Assembly (NCBI GenBank): GCA_028279655.1 | Contig: JANQNH010000018.1 | Coordinates: forward strand, 248,001 to 312,000 | Reading direction: 5' to 3' | Length of the DNA stretch: 64,000 bases | DNA from: Candidatus Nanoarchaeia archaeon | Lineage (GTDB): Archaea > Nanobdellota > Nanobdellia > Woesearchaeales > JACPBV01 | In this document: positions 15,955-25,108 of the stretch, in pieces | Layout: each line of letters begins with the position of its first letter | How positions within the stretch are numbered: position 1 is the stretch's first letter | Position numbers and translations under genes: made by a program | Notes under the pieces: generated by a model | Databases searched by the model: none | What the model saw: the letters and a program-made list of their open reading frames with translations, nothing else | What the model was told of the DNA's origin: nothing

Positions 15955-17778
15955 ATGTCGGATTCAAAACCATCAAGCAAGGATAGGGGACTAGCTGGGC
16001 TTACAGATAAAAAACAGACAATAAAACAACTGAACCAGAAGAGCCGCAATCTGGCTATCCTCTATCAGACAAATAAGATAATCAATTCTACTTTGGATCT
16101 TGATGAGATACTGAAGAACCTTGTTTCCATTGTTATTCAAAAACTTTCTTATGATGAATTTTCTATCTTGTTTCTAAAAGGAGACAGGTTGGTCCTTAAG
16201 AAGAGCTTTAAGCATCCTAAGAGAAATGTTAAGAAATATCATATAAAGCTAGGCGAAGGGATTACAGGTACTGTAGCAAAAACAGGCATACCTGAGTTAG
16301 TAAATGACGTGTTGAAGGATAAAAGGTATCTTGCAATAAGAGGGGGGATAAGGTCTGAGCTAGCAGCACCAATATGGGATAAGGACAAGGTTATTGGGGT
16401 GTTTAATGTTGAGTCAAAAAAGGCAAATGCGTTTGATGAGAGTGATTTGTTTCTTATATCTGCTCTGGCAGACCAGGCATCTGTAGCTATATCTAACGCA
16501 AGGATGACAAAGTCATTGAGGAAGTCTAACCAAAGGTTAGAGTCTATCAATGAGATTGGGAGGATCATCAATTCCAGTCTGGATCTTGATACAATATTCA
16601 AGAAGTTCCTAAAATATGCTTCCCGGGAATTAAACTATGATTTCTGTGCTATACTCATGATCGAGAAGGGAAGGCTTTATACAAGGGCAGGTATAGGATT
16701 TACCACAAAGGAGCTTGATACATATAGTGCTGATATTGGAGAAGGCATATGCGGAGTGGTTGCTAAGGATGGAAAACCTATCATGTGCAATGATGTATCT
16801 AAGCTTTCTTTCTACAAGGACCAGGCACCTCTTACCAAGTCGGAGATGGCAGTACCTCTTAAGGTAGAAGATAAGGTTATAGGCGTATTTAATGTGGAGA
16901 GCAAAGAGGTTGATGCTTTTGATAAGGATGATCTGTTGTTTCTGTCTGCTCTCTCAGATCAGACAGCCATTGCTATTAGGAATGCTCAACTGTATGGCAG
17001 GATCAAGAATTTTAATGTCGAGCTTAAAAGGAAGGTTGAAGAAGCAACAAAGGAGCTGAGGGAAGCCAATAAGGAGCTGGAGAGGCTTAACCAGATCAAG
17101 TCTGATTTTGTATCTATAGTATCTCATGAGCTGAGGACACCATTGACCAGCATACATGGATATGTTTCGCTTATATGTGATGGAGATGCAGGGCCTGTGA
17201 GCCCTGAACAGAAGGAGTTTCTGACTATTGTTAATGAAGAAGGGGAGAGGTTAACCAGATTGATAAGCGACCTTCTGGACATATCCAAGATAGAGGAAGG
17301 GAGGATGAGGCTTGTGTTTAACCGGTTTAGCATGAAAGCTTTTATGGAGGACTATGAGAAGGAGATCAAGGGTATGGCTATGCCTAAGAAGATAAAGGTT
17401 GAGGTTAGCGTCCCTAAACTTCCGGTGATAAAAGCAGACACGGATAAGGTAAAACAGATATTCAATAACCTGGTTGGTAATGCAATCAAGTTTTCCGGGA
17501 AAGGTACAACCTTAAAGGTTGTTGTCAAGGATAAACCTAAACATATCCAGATAGATGTTATAGACCAGGGTCCTGGGATCGCTGAAAAGGATCAGGAGCT
17601 TATCTTTGGGAAGTTCCATCAGGTTGACAGCAAGATGACCAGGAAAGTAGGAGGAACTGGGTTAGGACTGGCTATAACTAGACATCTTATAGAGGCTCAT
17701 GGCGGTAAGATATGGGTTAAGTCTAAGATTGGAGAAGGGAGTACCTTTAGTTTTACTGTTAGTAAGGGGTTGAAGTAG
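15955..17778 (+). CDS. Sensor histidine kinase with two GAF domains
   Basis: A protein of 607 residues without membrane segments, so cytosolic. Two GAF domains (about 45-185 and 200-345) each begin with the same pattern ILYQTNKIINSTLDLDEI / INEIGRIINSSLDLDTI, indicating an internal duplication. A coiled linker precedes the HisKA domain with H391 in VSHELRTP, then HATPase with N box NNLVGNAIKFS, G1 DQGPGIAEKDQELIF and G2 GGTGLGLAI. It senses a small ligand through GAF and passes phosphate to the two receivers upstream. Last gene of a three-gene two-component operon. Confidence 0.93.
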   Translation: MSDSKPSSKDRGLAGLTDKKQTIKQLNQKSRNLAILYQTNKIINSTLDLDEILKNLVSIVIQKLSYDEFSILFLKGDRLVLKKSFKHPKRNVKKYHIKLGEGITGTVAKTGIPELVNDVLKDKRYLAIRGGIRSELAAPIWDKDKVIGVFNVESKKANAFDESDLFLISALADQASVAISNARMTKSLRKSNQRLESINEIGRIINSSLDLDTIFKKFLKYASRELNYDFCAILMIEKGRLYTRAGIGFTTKELDTYSADIGEGICGVVAKDGKPIMCNDVSKLSFYKDQAPLTKSEMAVPLKVEDKVIGVFNVESKEVDAFDKDDLLFLSALSDQTAIAIRNAQLYGRIKNFNVELKRKVEEATKELREANKELERLNQIKSDFVSIVSHELRTPLTSIHGYVSLICDGDAGPVSPEQKEFLTIVNEEGERLTRLISDLLDISKIEEGRMRLVFNRFSMKAFMEDYEKEIKGMAMPKKIKVEVSVPKLPVIKADTDKVKQIFNNLVGNAIKFSGKGTTLKVVVKDKPKHIQIDVIDQGPGIAEKDQELIFGKFHQVDSKMTRKVGGTGLGLAITRHLIEAHGGKIWVKSKIGEGSTFSFTVSKGLK

Positions 17779-17781
17779 ATT

Positions 17782-19248
17782 TTAGTTTAGGAGTAAGGGT
17801 ATCCTAAAGCTGTAAAGTCTGTTACTGTTTTCGAGGTTATTATATTCTGAAGTTACATGCCTTCTTTTTAGCTTCTCTGATAATTTTTTGCCTAATATAT
17901 TTTCTATTGATCTTTCGTTCCTGGTTTGAGAGCTTATGTCCAGAAATATCTCCTTATCTTTTGGTGTTCTTTTTTCTCCAGCTTCAACAGTTTCTTTTAC
18001 AGTTAAGTACCTTATTCTACAAGAAGGATTATCGGGGGTTGTGCTATCTTTTGCGAAATAGTCAAAAAATGCTCTGAAAATTTCATCAAGATTGACCAAT
18101 GATTCTATTCCCTTTTTTACTGGTGCTCCTTCTAGATCGATTTTCATTTCTTGTCTTGCTCCTCCTGGCAATGCGCGGTATAATCCCCTAATATATCCTG
18201 GTTTTAACACTTTAGATATGTCCATACGGGTTGATCTTACTCCCACCAGATAACTGTTGAACTGCCTGTATTCTCCTTGCCTTTCTGGGTGCCACCCTTG
18301 TTTCTTCAAATTTTCTAGGAACTGTTTTCTTATCATACTCCATATTCTCCTTTTCATATTTGCTGGAGTATCATCAGGCAGTGCTTCAAAGAATTTTTCA
18401 TATCCATATACCGCGACAGCATCAACATACTCATCAGGAGTTGTATATGTTCTTCCTTCTGCTGCATTTATTGATTTTACTACTTCATATCCACAGCTTT
18501 CCACTAAACTGTAAATAATATCAAAATTCAAGCTGCCTATTGGATCATCCTGCCATTTTAATGGTATATACCCTCTGGGATTGTGTATCCTATGGTATTT
18601 TCCTACAATGTGCTTATATACAAACTGGTATGCTTCTAGAAAGGCCTGTGCTGTGCCTGTAGATGACATGCTGAGACACAAAATACCATCGGGACATGTG
18701 ATGTTGTAGAAATTGTTTAATGCGTCAAATTTCTGATCCTCACTCCTTAGCCAATGGAACATGGAGTTGGACCATATTAAACCTGCATTTGGAAATTCTC
18801 TTTCTTGATCACCTCTCATAAATTTGCGAGTATCTATCCTTGAGATATCGCATGGCTCAGCAATTAAAATCTGTACATCTTTTCCAGTACTATGATCCCT
18901 TCTAGAGGTTGTTAATTTATAATCTCGTGCTACTTCTCTAGCAACTAACCTTGCTTTGTCAACTTTCTTTTTTTCTTTATCAATTCCAAGGATCATCCTT
19001 CCGCCTATGTCCCTATTGTCAAATATTATCGAAGGAGCTAGGGCTTCAAATAGACCATCTCCACATCCTGCATCTACTATTATTCCTTTTGGGATTTCAG
19101 TGTCTGCATGATTCAGAAGACTGAAAAGAGTTAGCTGGTTGTCATACTGAAGTCCATGGGACGTGTTTGTAAATACTGGATCTCCTTCTCTAATTAAGAG
19201 CTCTTCAACTCCAGGTACTACAATATTGCCAATTGTTTCCATTTTCAT
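17782..19248 (-). CDS. Class I SAM-dependent methyltransferase, large variant
   Basis: A protein of 488 residues. SAM motif I is VDAGCGDGLFE (near residue 60), post-I region LGIDKEKKKVDKAR, and a motif IV-like WSNSMFHWL followed by PDGILCLSMSS, as in trans-aconitate/biotin-type methyltransferases. About 240 C-terminal residues have no family I can name. Start ATG 19248 fits a TATA element at 19289-19301 and an operator-like repeat at 19258-19277. It is divergent from a SpeD-related gene. Substrate unknown. Confidence 0.7.
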   Translation of the reverse strand: MKMETIGNIVVPGVEELLIREGDPVFTNTSHGLQYDNQLTLFSLLNHADTEIPKGIIVDAGCGDGLFEALAPSIIFDNRDIGGRMILGIDKEKKKVDKARLVAREVARDYKLTTSRRDHSTGKDVQILIAEPCDISRIDTRKFMRGDQEREFPNAGLIWSNSMFHWLRSEDQKFDALNNFYNITCPDGILCLSMSSTGTAQAFLEAYQFVYKHIVGKYHRIHNPRGYIPLKWQDDPIGSLNFDIIYSLVESCGYEVVKSINAAEGRTYTTPDEYVDAVAVYGYEKFFEALPDDTPANMKRRIWSMIRKQFLENLKKQGWHPERQGEYRQFNSYLVGVRSTRMDISKVLKPGYIRGLYRALPGGARQEMKIDLEGAPVKKGIESLVNLDEIFRAFFDYFAKDSTTPDNPSCRIRYLTVKETVEAGEKRTPKDKEIFLDISSQTRNERSIENILGKKLSEKLKRRHVTSEYNNLENSNRLYSFRIPLLLN

Positions 19249-19257
19249 ATATTCCTA

Positions 19258-19277
19258 ACTATCGTGTTTTCGATAGT
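19258..19277. promoter_or_regulatory. Operator-like inverted repeat upstream of the methyltransferase
   Basis: Perfect 7-bp inverted repeat ACTATCG-TGTTTT-CGATAGT at the predicted start site of the minus-strand methyltransferase gene; its TATA-like GGTTTATAAATC is at 19289-19300. The position suits a repressor site. Confidence 0.4.
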
Positions 19278-19372
19278 AACGAAGCATGGTTTATAAATCT
19301 TTCTTAATTCACTACTTTAGAATTAATACACTTTAGATACCATAAATAATTTAAAGTGATTCCATTTTCTAT

Positions 19373-19735
19373 GTGTTTATGAAAGATCTGGCTCCAGATA
19401 TCACAAGGCAAAGGCTTTTGATCGAAGGTTTTTATACTATTGATGTTGATAAGAAGGTTGTTAAGGATTATTTTAGGAAAATTACTTCTTCTTTGAAGCT
19501 AAAAACCTATGGAGATCCAATTATCTTTTCCCCTGGTGGTGAGGGTAAGGATGTAAATCAAGGTTATGATGCTTTTGTTCCATTGATAGATTCTGGAATC
19601 GCTGCTTATATATGGACTAATGCTAAATTCTTTTCTATTGTGGTATATACATGCAAAAGCTTTGATGGGGAGATTGCTCTTAAGGCAACGAAGGAATTCT
19701 TTAAAGCAAAGGAGATAGTATCAGAGTCTTTCTGA
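19373..19735 (+). CDS. S-adenosylmethionine decarboxylase-related protein without the pyruvoyl serine
   Basis: A protein of 120 residues. The pattern KDLAPDITRQRLLIEGFY, YGDPIIFSPGGEGKDVNQGYDAFVPLIDSGI and WTNAKFFSIVVYTCKSFD is that of a conserved SpeD-like group. True SpeD cleaves itself at a Ser in an ESH motif to form pyruvate; here the equivalent region reads NAKFF, so decarboxylase activity is unlikely. ATG at 19373 or 19379; TATA-like AATAATTTAAA (19344-19354) fits a leaderless start at either. It is divergent from a methyltransferase, which hints at a SAM-linked role. Function unproven. Confidence 0.6.
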   Translation: MFMKDLAPDITRQRLLIEGFYTIDVDKKVVKDYFRKITSSLKLKTYGDPIIFSPGGEGKDVNQGYDAFVPLIDSGIAAYIWTNAKFFSIVVYTCKSFDGEIALKATKEFFKAKEIVSESF

Positions 19736-19740
19736 GTTTA

Positions 19741-19762
19741 GCACTTGCCAATTGCCAAGTGC
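19741..19762. repeat. Inverted repeat containing CACTTGCCAA
   Basis: GCACTTG and CAAGTGC are separated by 8 nt, just upstream of the TATA box (19769-19777) of the Bro-N gene. The same 10-mer CACTTGCCAA occurs in a perfect hairpin at 41151-41174, and its complement at 41088-41097. Confidence 0.4.
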
Positions 19763-19827
19763 CCGCAAGGTATTTAAATGAAGGAATCTTACATTATTTT
19801 AACATAATTTTAATTGGGTTGGTTTTA

Positions 19828-20670
19828 ATGGATAAAGATAAAGCATTGGTTGTATTTCGGGGAAAGAGTATAAGGAGAGCATGGTTTAATGATGAATGGT
19901 GGTTTGTTGCAGCAGATATAGTTGAAGCCCTGACGGATTCAAGAGACCCAAGGGGTTATTTAAAAGATATTCGAAGACGTGATGAGGGTTTTGCTGAAGG
20001 GTGGGGGCAGATTGCCACCCCCCTTTTAGTTGATACTCCTGGTGGTAAGCAGAACTTGAATTGTGTATCAACAAAAGGGGCATTTAGGCTTATACAATCA
20101 ATTCCTTCAAAGAAAGCAGAACCATTTAAGAGATGGTTAGCGAAAGTAGGATACGAAAGGGTACAGGAAATTGAGGATCCTGAACTTGCTCAAAAAAGGA
20201 TGAAGGAGTTATACAAATCGAAGGGATACTCTGATGATTGGATTGAAAAACGGGTAAGGGGCATTGCAATAAGGGACGAGTTGACTGATGAATGGAAAAA
20301 AAGAGAAGTAGAGACAGACAAAGAATTTGCAATCCTTACAGCAGAGATTTCAAAAGCAACATTTGGACTTACACCTAAGGAATACAAAAAACTTAAGGGT
20401 CTAGAAAAAGAAAATCTAAGGGACCATATGGGTGATTTGGAGTTGATCTTCACTATGTTAGGAGAAAGAGTTACAACAGAGGTAACAAGGAGCAAAGACG
20501 CAAAGAAATTTAACCAGTGTTCAGAAGCAGCAAAAGAAGGAGGAGAAGTAGCAGGAAATGCCAGAAAAGATGCCGAGAAAAGGATTGGCAAATCAATAAT
20601 AACAAAGCAGAATTATCTTGAAGATAAGGAAAAAGATAGAAGAAAACAAATAGAAAAAAAGCACAAATAA
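19828..20670 (+). CDS. Bro-N domain antirepressor-like protein
   Basis: A protein of 280 residues from ATG 19828; upstream in-frame codons precede the predicted transcript start. The N-terminal Bro-N domain has VVFRGKSIRRAWFNDEWWFVAADIVEALTDSRDPRGYLKDI and FKRWLAKVGYERVQEIEDPE, common in phage antirepressors and DinD-like proteins. The C-terminal ~120 residues (LTDEWKKREVE, FGLTPKEYKKLKGL, RDHMGDLELIFTMLGE) match the DinD-type extension. Such proteins are often viral or stress-linked. Single gene between metabolic genes, so a likely mobile-element or defence remnant. TATA at 19769-19777 leaves a ~30-nt leader. Confidence 0.8.
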   Translation: MDKDKALVVFRGKSIRRAWFNDEWWFVAADIVEALTDSRDPRGYLKDIRRRDEGFAEGWGQIATPLLVDTPGGKQNLNCVSTKGAFRLIQSIPSKKAEPFKRWLAKVGYERVQEIEDPELAQKRMKELYKSKGYSDDWIEKRVRGIAIRDELTDEWKKREVETDKEFAILTAEISKATFGLTPKEYKKLKGLEKENLRDHMGDLELIFTMLGERVTTEVTRSKDAKKFNQCSEAAKEGGEVAGNARKDAEKRIGKSIITKQNYLEDKEKDRRKQIEKKHK

Positions 20671-20699
20671 TTTAAACAAATTATTATTTCTAAGCAACT

Positions 20700-23354
20700 A
20701 TGGCGGATTTCAATAAGATTGCAAGTAAGTGGCAGAAGAAGTGGGAAACCTCGAAGATATTTGAGGTAAAGGAGGATTCTAAGAAGAAGAAATACTATGT
20801 TCTGGAGATGTATCCCTATCCTTCTGGAAGTGGGCTTCATATGGGGCATGCTAGGAACTATTGCATAGGGGATGCTTTTTCACGTTATAAAAGGATGTTG
20901 GGATTTAATGTCCTTTATCCTATGGGGTATGATTCTTTTGGGCTTCCTGCTGAGAATGCAGCTATAAAGGCAAAGTCTCACCCTAAGGTCTTTACTGAGA
21001 AAGCAATCAAGAATTTTGTAAAGCAGCAGAAGGAACTTGGATTAAGCTATGATTGGTCAAGGATGGTTGCTTCACATACACCTGAATACTACAGATGGGA
21101 CCAGTGGATCTTCCTTAAGATGTATGAGAAAGGGTTAGTGTATAAGAAGAAGTCTGTTGTCAACTGGTGCCCTAAGTGCAATACTGTTCTTGCTAACGAG
21201 CAGGTTCATGATGGGAAGTGCTGGAGACATGAGGATACTAATGTTGAGGTTAAGGATCTGGAGCAGTGGTTTTTTAAGATAACTGATTATGCTGAAGAGC
21301 TTCTTTCTGATATTGATAAATTGATGGACTGGTCTGAGGATGTTAAGATAATGCAGAGGAATTGGATAGGGAGAAGCGAAGGTGCAAATATCCTGTTCCC
21401 TATAGATGGCTCGGATAAGGTGTTATCTGTGTTCACAACCAGGCCGGATACCTTTTTTGGAATTACTTTTTTGGTTTATGCTCCTGAACATCCTGATGTT
21501 ATGGAGTTAGTCAAGGGGACCAAGTATGAGGAAAAGGTAAGAAAATTTGTGAGCAAGGTTGTTCTTGAAGATAGGTTCCAGAGGACAGCAGAAGACAAAG
21601 AGAAAGAAGGGATGTTTATTGGAAGGCATGCTATCAATCCAGTAACAAAAGAAAATATCCCTATCTATATAGCAAATTTTGTCCTTTATGAGTATGGTAC
21701 TGGAGCAATAATAGCAGTTCCTGCCCATGATGAAAGGGATTTTCAGTTTGCAAAGAAATATAAGATCCCTATCAGGGTTGTTATCAATCCTCCTGATTAT
21801 GAGTTAAATGCAGATAAAATGTCAAGATCTTATATGGGGGACGGAGTTATGGTCAATTCCGAGGATTTTGATGGTATGAATAATAGAGAGGCAATACCAG
21901 AGTTTATAAAATTCTTTGAGAAAAACAAGTGTGGAAATTCAACTGTTCAATATAAATTGAGAGACTGGCTTATTTCCCGTCAAAGGTTCTGGGGATGTCC
22001 TATCCCTATAGTCTATTGCGATAAATGTGGTATAGTGCCTGTTCCTTTGGATGATTTGCCTGTCAAGCTGCCTGAAGATTTTAAGTTTACTTCTGGTAAG
22101 GGTAATCCTCTGGAGCAGTGTAATGAGTTTCTGGACGCTAAATGTCCTAAGTGTGGAGAAAAGGCAAAGAGAGAAACAGATACGATGGATACCTTTGTTG
22201 ATAGTTCCTGGTATTTCTTAAGATATTGTGATCCTAAGAACAGTAAATCTCCTTTTGATGCTAAGAAAGCGAGTTATTGGATGCCTATCGATACCTATAT
22301 TGGAGGAAAGGAGCATGCTACTATGCATCTTATATATTTCAGGTTCTTTACAAAGTTCTTACGTGATGTCGGGTTGTTGAAGATAGATGAGCCTGCTCCA
22401 AGATTATTTAACCAGGGGATGCTGCATAAGAATGGTGTGGTGATGAGCAAATCAAAGGGTAATGTTGTGATACCTGAGGAGATAGCTAAGAAATATGGTA
22501 TCGATACCGCAAGATTGTTTCTATTGTTCGTCGCTTCACCTGATAAGGATATGGAATGGGATGATAAGGGTATTGAGGGAAGCTTTAGGTTTCTGAATAA
22601 GTTCTACTATATGGTCACTGATAAGAAGAAGGGGGCTATGAATGATAAGGAAGCGAGCAAGCTGAATAAGGTTGTGAAGGATGTTACACTTGCGATAGAT
22701 GATATGCTGTTCAATAAGGCGATAATAAGTCTGATGGGTTTTGTCAACTGGTTTTCTAATCAGGAGACCATCTCTAAAGAAAGTGCAGAGAAATTAGTTC
22801 TTTTGATGAGCCCATTTACCCCCCATATATGTGAAGAGTTATGGAGTGGGTTGGGTAATAAGGAGTTTTGTTCTTTAAGCAAGTGGCCTTCTTATGATGA
22901 GAAGAAGATCGATTCTAAATTGGAGGCTGTGGAAGGGGTTATCAGTAAGACTGTAGCTGATATAAGCAATGTTTTGAAGCTGATAAATGTCGATAATCCT
23001 AAGAAGATCTTGTTGATAGTCTCTCCGAAATGGAAGTATGGCTTTATGAAATTATTTAAGAAAGAGGTTGAGAAGACACGAGATGTTAAGGTTCTTATGG
23101 GTGCCTGTATGACTGGTGACCTTAAGAAGAATGGCAAGGATATATCAAAGATGATACCTGCTTTGCTTAAGGATGCTTCTAAGGTTCCTTCTGAGGTCTT
23201 GAGCCAGGATATTGAGTTTAAGAATTTAGATGAGAGCAAAGAGTTTATCTCTAAGGAGTTTGGTTGTTCAGTTGTGGTTGAGAGAGCCGAAGACAGTAAG
23301 GAAGGGAAGGCCAGGAATGCAGGTCCTGGGAAGCCTGCTATTGTGGTTGAATAG
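20700..23354 (+). CDS. leuS: Leucyl-tRNA synthetase, bacterial type
   Basis: A protein of 884 residues. HIGH motif HMGH at 47-50 within PYPSGSGLHMGHARNY; KMSKS-type VMSKSKGN near residue 580; zinc segment NWCPKCNTVLANEQV; CP1 editing domain in the middle (VFTTRPDTFFGITFLVYAPEHP). The order of modules and motifs such as KITDYAEELL and RNWIGRSEG are those of bacterial LeuRS; the archaeal/eukaryotic form is longer and different. This indicates gene transfer. TATA-like AATAATTTAAAC (20666-20677) is 28 nt before the ATG, so the mRNA is probably leaderless. It charges tRNA-Leu such as the one at 12.2 kb. Confidence 0.95.
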   Translation: MADFNKIASKWQKKWETSKIFEVKEDSKKKKYYVLEMYPYPSGSGLHMGHARNYCIGDAFSRYKRMLGFNVLYPMGYDSFGLPAENAAIKAKSHPKVFTEKAIKNFVKQQKELGLSYDWSRMVASHTPEYYRWDQWIFLKMYEKGLVYKKKSVVNWCPKCNTVLANEQVHDGKCWRHEDTNVEVKDLEQWFFKITDYAEELLSDIDKLMDWSEDVKIMQRNWIGRSEGANILFPIDGSDKVLSVFTTRPDTFFGITFLVYAPEHPDVMELVKGTKYEEKVRKFVSKVVLEDRFQRTAEDKEKEGMFIGRHAINPVTKENIPIYIANFVLYEYGTGAIIAVPAHDERDFQFAKKYKIPIRVVINPPDYELNADKMSRSYMGDGVMVNSEDFDGMNNREAIPEFIKFFEKNKCGNSTVQYKLRDWLISRQRFWGCPIPIVYCDKCGIVPVPLDDLPVKLPEDFKFTSGKGNPLEQCNEFLDAKCPKCGEKAKRETDTMDTFVDSSWYFLRYCDPKNSKSPFDAKKASYWMPIDTYIGGKEHATMHLIYFRFFTKFLRDVGLLKIDEPAPRLFNQGMLHKNGVVMSKSKGNVVIPEEIAKKYGIDTARLFLLFVASPDKDMEWDDKGIEGSFRFLNKFYYMVTDKKKGAMNDKEASKLNKVVKDVTLAIDDMLFNKAIISLMGFVNWFSNQETISKESAEKLVLLMSPFTPHICEELWSGLGNKEFCSLSKWPSYDEKKIDSKLEAVEGVISKTVADISNVLKLINVDNPKKILLIVSPKWKYGFMKLFKKEVEKTRDVKVLMGACMTGDLKKNGKDISKMIPALLKDASKVPSEVLSQDIEFKNLDESKEFISKEFGCSVVVERAEDSKEGKARNAGPGKPAIVVE

Positions 23355-23405
23355 TTTCACTTATCAATAATAACATTTTTAAAAAACACTATATTCTTGT
23401 CTATT

Positions 23406-24755
23406 ATGAATATTGAAATTTCTTTATCTAGTTATGGAAAGCAGTTACTTATACCTGCACCTATAACTGCATTGATGGAGGAAATTGCAAAGAGTTTTAG
23501 GCCTGAGAAAGACATTAATGTAGGGGTAGGTTATGTCTGTGAAGAAACCATACCTAAAGAACTGATTGTTGAGGCAACAAGGGCCGTTGTAGATGATCCT
23601 AAAAGATATCCTCTGGCGTTTAACTATGGTGGTGCAAAAGGTGCTCCATACTTGATTGATTCTATAAGAAGATTCCTTATAGGAAACCAGACAGGGAGCT
23701 TGACTAGTGAAGTATTAGATGATAAGGAGATTCTCATAGGTCCTGCAGGGGCAACAAGCATACTTCATATAATCGCTCTTGCTATGAAAGAAGGAATAGT
23801 GATTACTTCTGACCCATATTACTATATCTATGGTACAACCTTGCAGCGGCATGGTTTTGAAGTAATTTCGGTACCTGAAGATAAAGAAGGGATCAGGACT
23901 GATCTACTAAGGCAACAATTAGCTAGATTAGGTGATAGAAAAAAGGAGATTAGTTTCTTCTATTTTGTGACTGAAAATAATCCAACAAGCGTTACATTAT
24001 CTAACGATAGAAGGGGAGATCTGGTTTCAATTGTTAATGAGACTTCAATGGAACTTGGAGAAAAATTTATCCCTGCATTCTTTGATACGGCTTATGAGTG
24101 TCTAGTTCATGGAGAGCCTGTACCTCCTTTAAAATCAGCATTGCATTTTGATGCACAAACTGGTTTGATATACGAGATAGGGACAATATCTAAAATTCTT
24201 TCTCCTGCCTTACAGATAGGATGGATTATAGGAGATAATAGTCCTTTTATGAGCAGGGTTATCCCTGAGGCAACTGCTGAAATAAACTTTAGTGCCTCTG
24301 CTAAAGATCAGGCAATAGTAAGCTATTTGTTAGATCATCATGCGAGAGATCAATTAAGTATTGTGAATGAATGGTATAGGGAAAAAGCTCGAGAGGTAGG
24401 AACCTGCATAGATTCCCAATTGGGGGAATATTTAGAAGTCTATACTGGTGGACAGGCAGGGCTATATTATTATCTAACATTTAAGGATATTGACACCTCT
24501 CCAGATTCTCATTTTTTCAAATTTCTTACCAGAACAACAGGCGATCCATCGATAGATGGTCCATCCGAGAATAAAAAACCAAAGGTAAGCTATATTCCAG
24601 GGGAATATTGTGTTAATGATAATGGGAAACTTGTTGATATAGGAAAAAGGCAACTGAGGCTTTCTTATGCTTTTGAAGGTGTAGACAGAATAAAACAGGC
24701 TATTTGTCTTATGGGAGAGGCAGCACAATACGCACTAAGTATGAAATCAAGATAA
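23406..24755 (+). CDS. PLP-dependent aminotransferase, fold type I
   Basis: A protein of 449 residues from ATG 23406. An upstream TTG at 23397 is rejected because the TATA-like stretch at 23369-23382 places the transcript start at 23406. Features include INVGVGYVCEETIP, FNYGGAKGAPYLIDSIRRFL, LIGPAGATSILHIIA for the cofactor phosphate, the aromatic stack SDPYYYIYGTT, TENNPTSVTLS and the presumed Schiff-base Lys in GTISKILSPALQIGWI. It resembles the 2-aminoadipate/valine-pyruvate class (MocR-like catalytic fold without HTH). It may serve branched-chain or aromatic amino acid transamination; substrate not determined. Confidence 0.85.
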   Translation: MNIEISLSSYGKQLLIPAPITALMEEIAKSFRPEKDINVGVGYVCEETIPKELIVEATRAVVDDPKRYPLAFNYGGAKGAPYLIDSIRRFLIGNQTGSLTSEVLDDKEILIGPAGATSILHIIALAMKEGIVITSDPYYYIYGTTLQRHGFEVISVPEDKEGIRTDLLRQQLARLGDRKKEISFFYFVTENNPTSVTLSNDRRGDLVSIVNETSMELGEKFIPAFFDTAYECLVHGEPVPPLKSALHFDAQTGLIYEIGTISKILSPALQIGWIIGDNSPFMSRVIPEATAEINFSASAKDQAIVSYLLDHHARDQLSIVNEWYREKAREVGTCIDSQLGEYLEVYTGGQAGLYYYLTFKDIDTSPDSHFFKFLTRTTGDPSIDGPSENKKPKVSYIPGEYCVNDNGKLVDIGKRQLRLSYAFEGVDRIKQAICLMGEAAQYALSMKSR

Positions 24756-24814
24756 AACCCAAAAACTTTAAATACTAATACTTTCTATATAGTAAATAAA
24801 TAGGGGGTGCTGGA

Positions 24815-25108
24815 TTGCAACAATCAGATATTGATAGGCTTAAAGCCAAGCAGCAAGCTCTCAGAGAGTTAAAGATAAATAACGGGCTAAAAGATAAGCC
24901 CCAGGATGATCTTAATCTGTACATTGAATCATTGAGGAAGGATGAGAGATGCAGGTATATGACCGGCATCTCAGAGATAATCAACCTGTGCAACAATGAT
25001 CTTAACTGCAAGTTTAAGGGTGAGGTCTATAAGTCTTTTACAAAGAATCCTAAGAAGGAGTGTTTAAGGGCAAGGATAACAAGATTTGAGAAGATGCTGG
25101 AGCATTAG
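24815..25108 (+). CDS. Small unknown helical protein
   Basis: A 97-residue protein starting at TTG 24815, with GGGGGTG just upstream as a ribosome binding site. TATA-like ACTTTAAATACTAA is near 24767-24780. The sequence is charged and helical (DIDRLKAKQQALRELKIN) with three cysteines in the middle (ERCRYM, NLCNNDLNCKF) and one near the end. No family recognised. It converges with the surface protein gene on the other strand, overlapping it by 4 nt. Confidence 0.5.
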   Translation: MQQSDIDRLKAKQQALRELKINNGLKDKPQDDLNLYIESLRKDERCRYMTGISEIINLCNNDLNCKFKGEVYKSFTKNPKKECLRARITRFEKMLEH

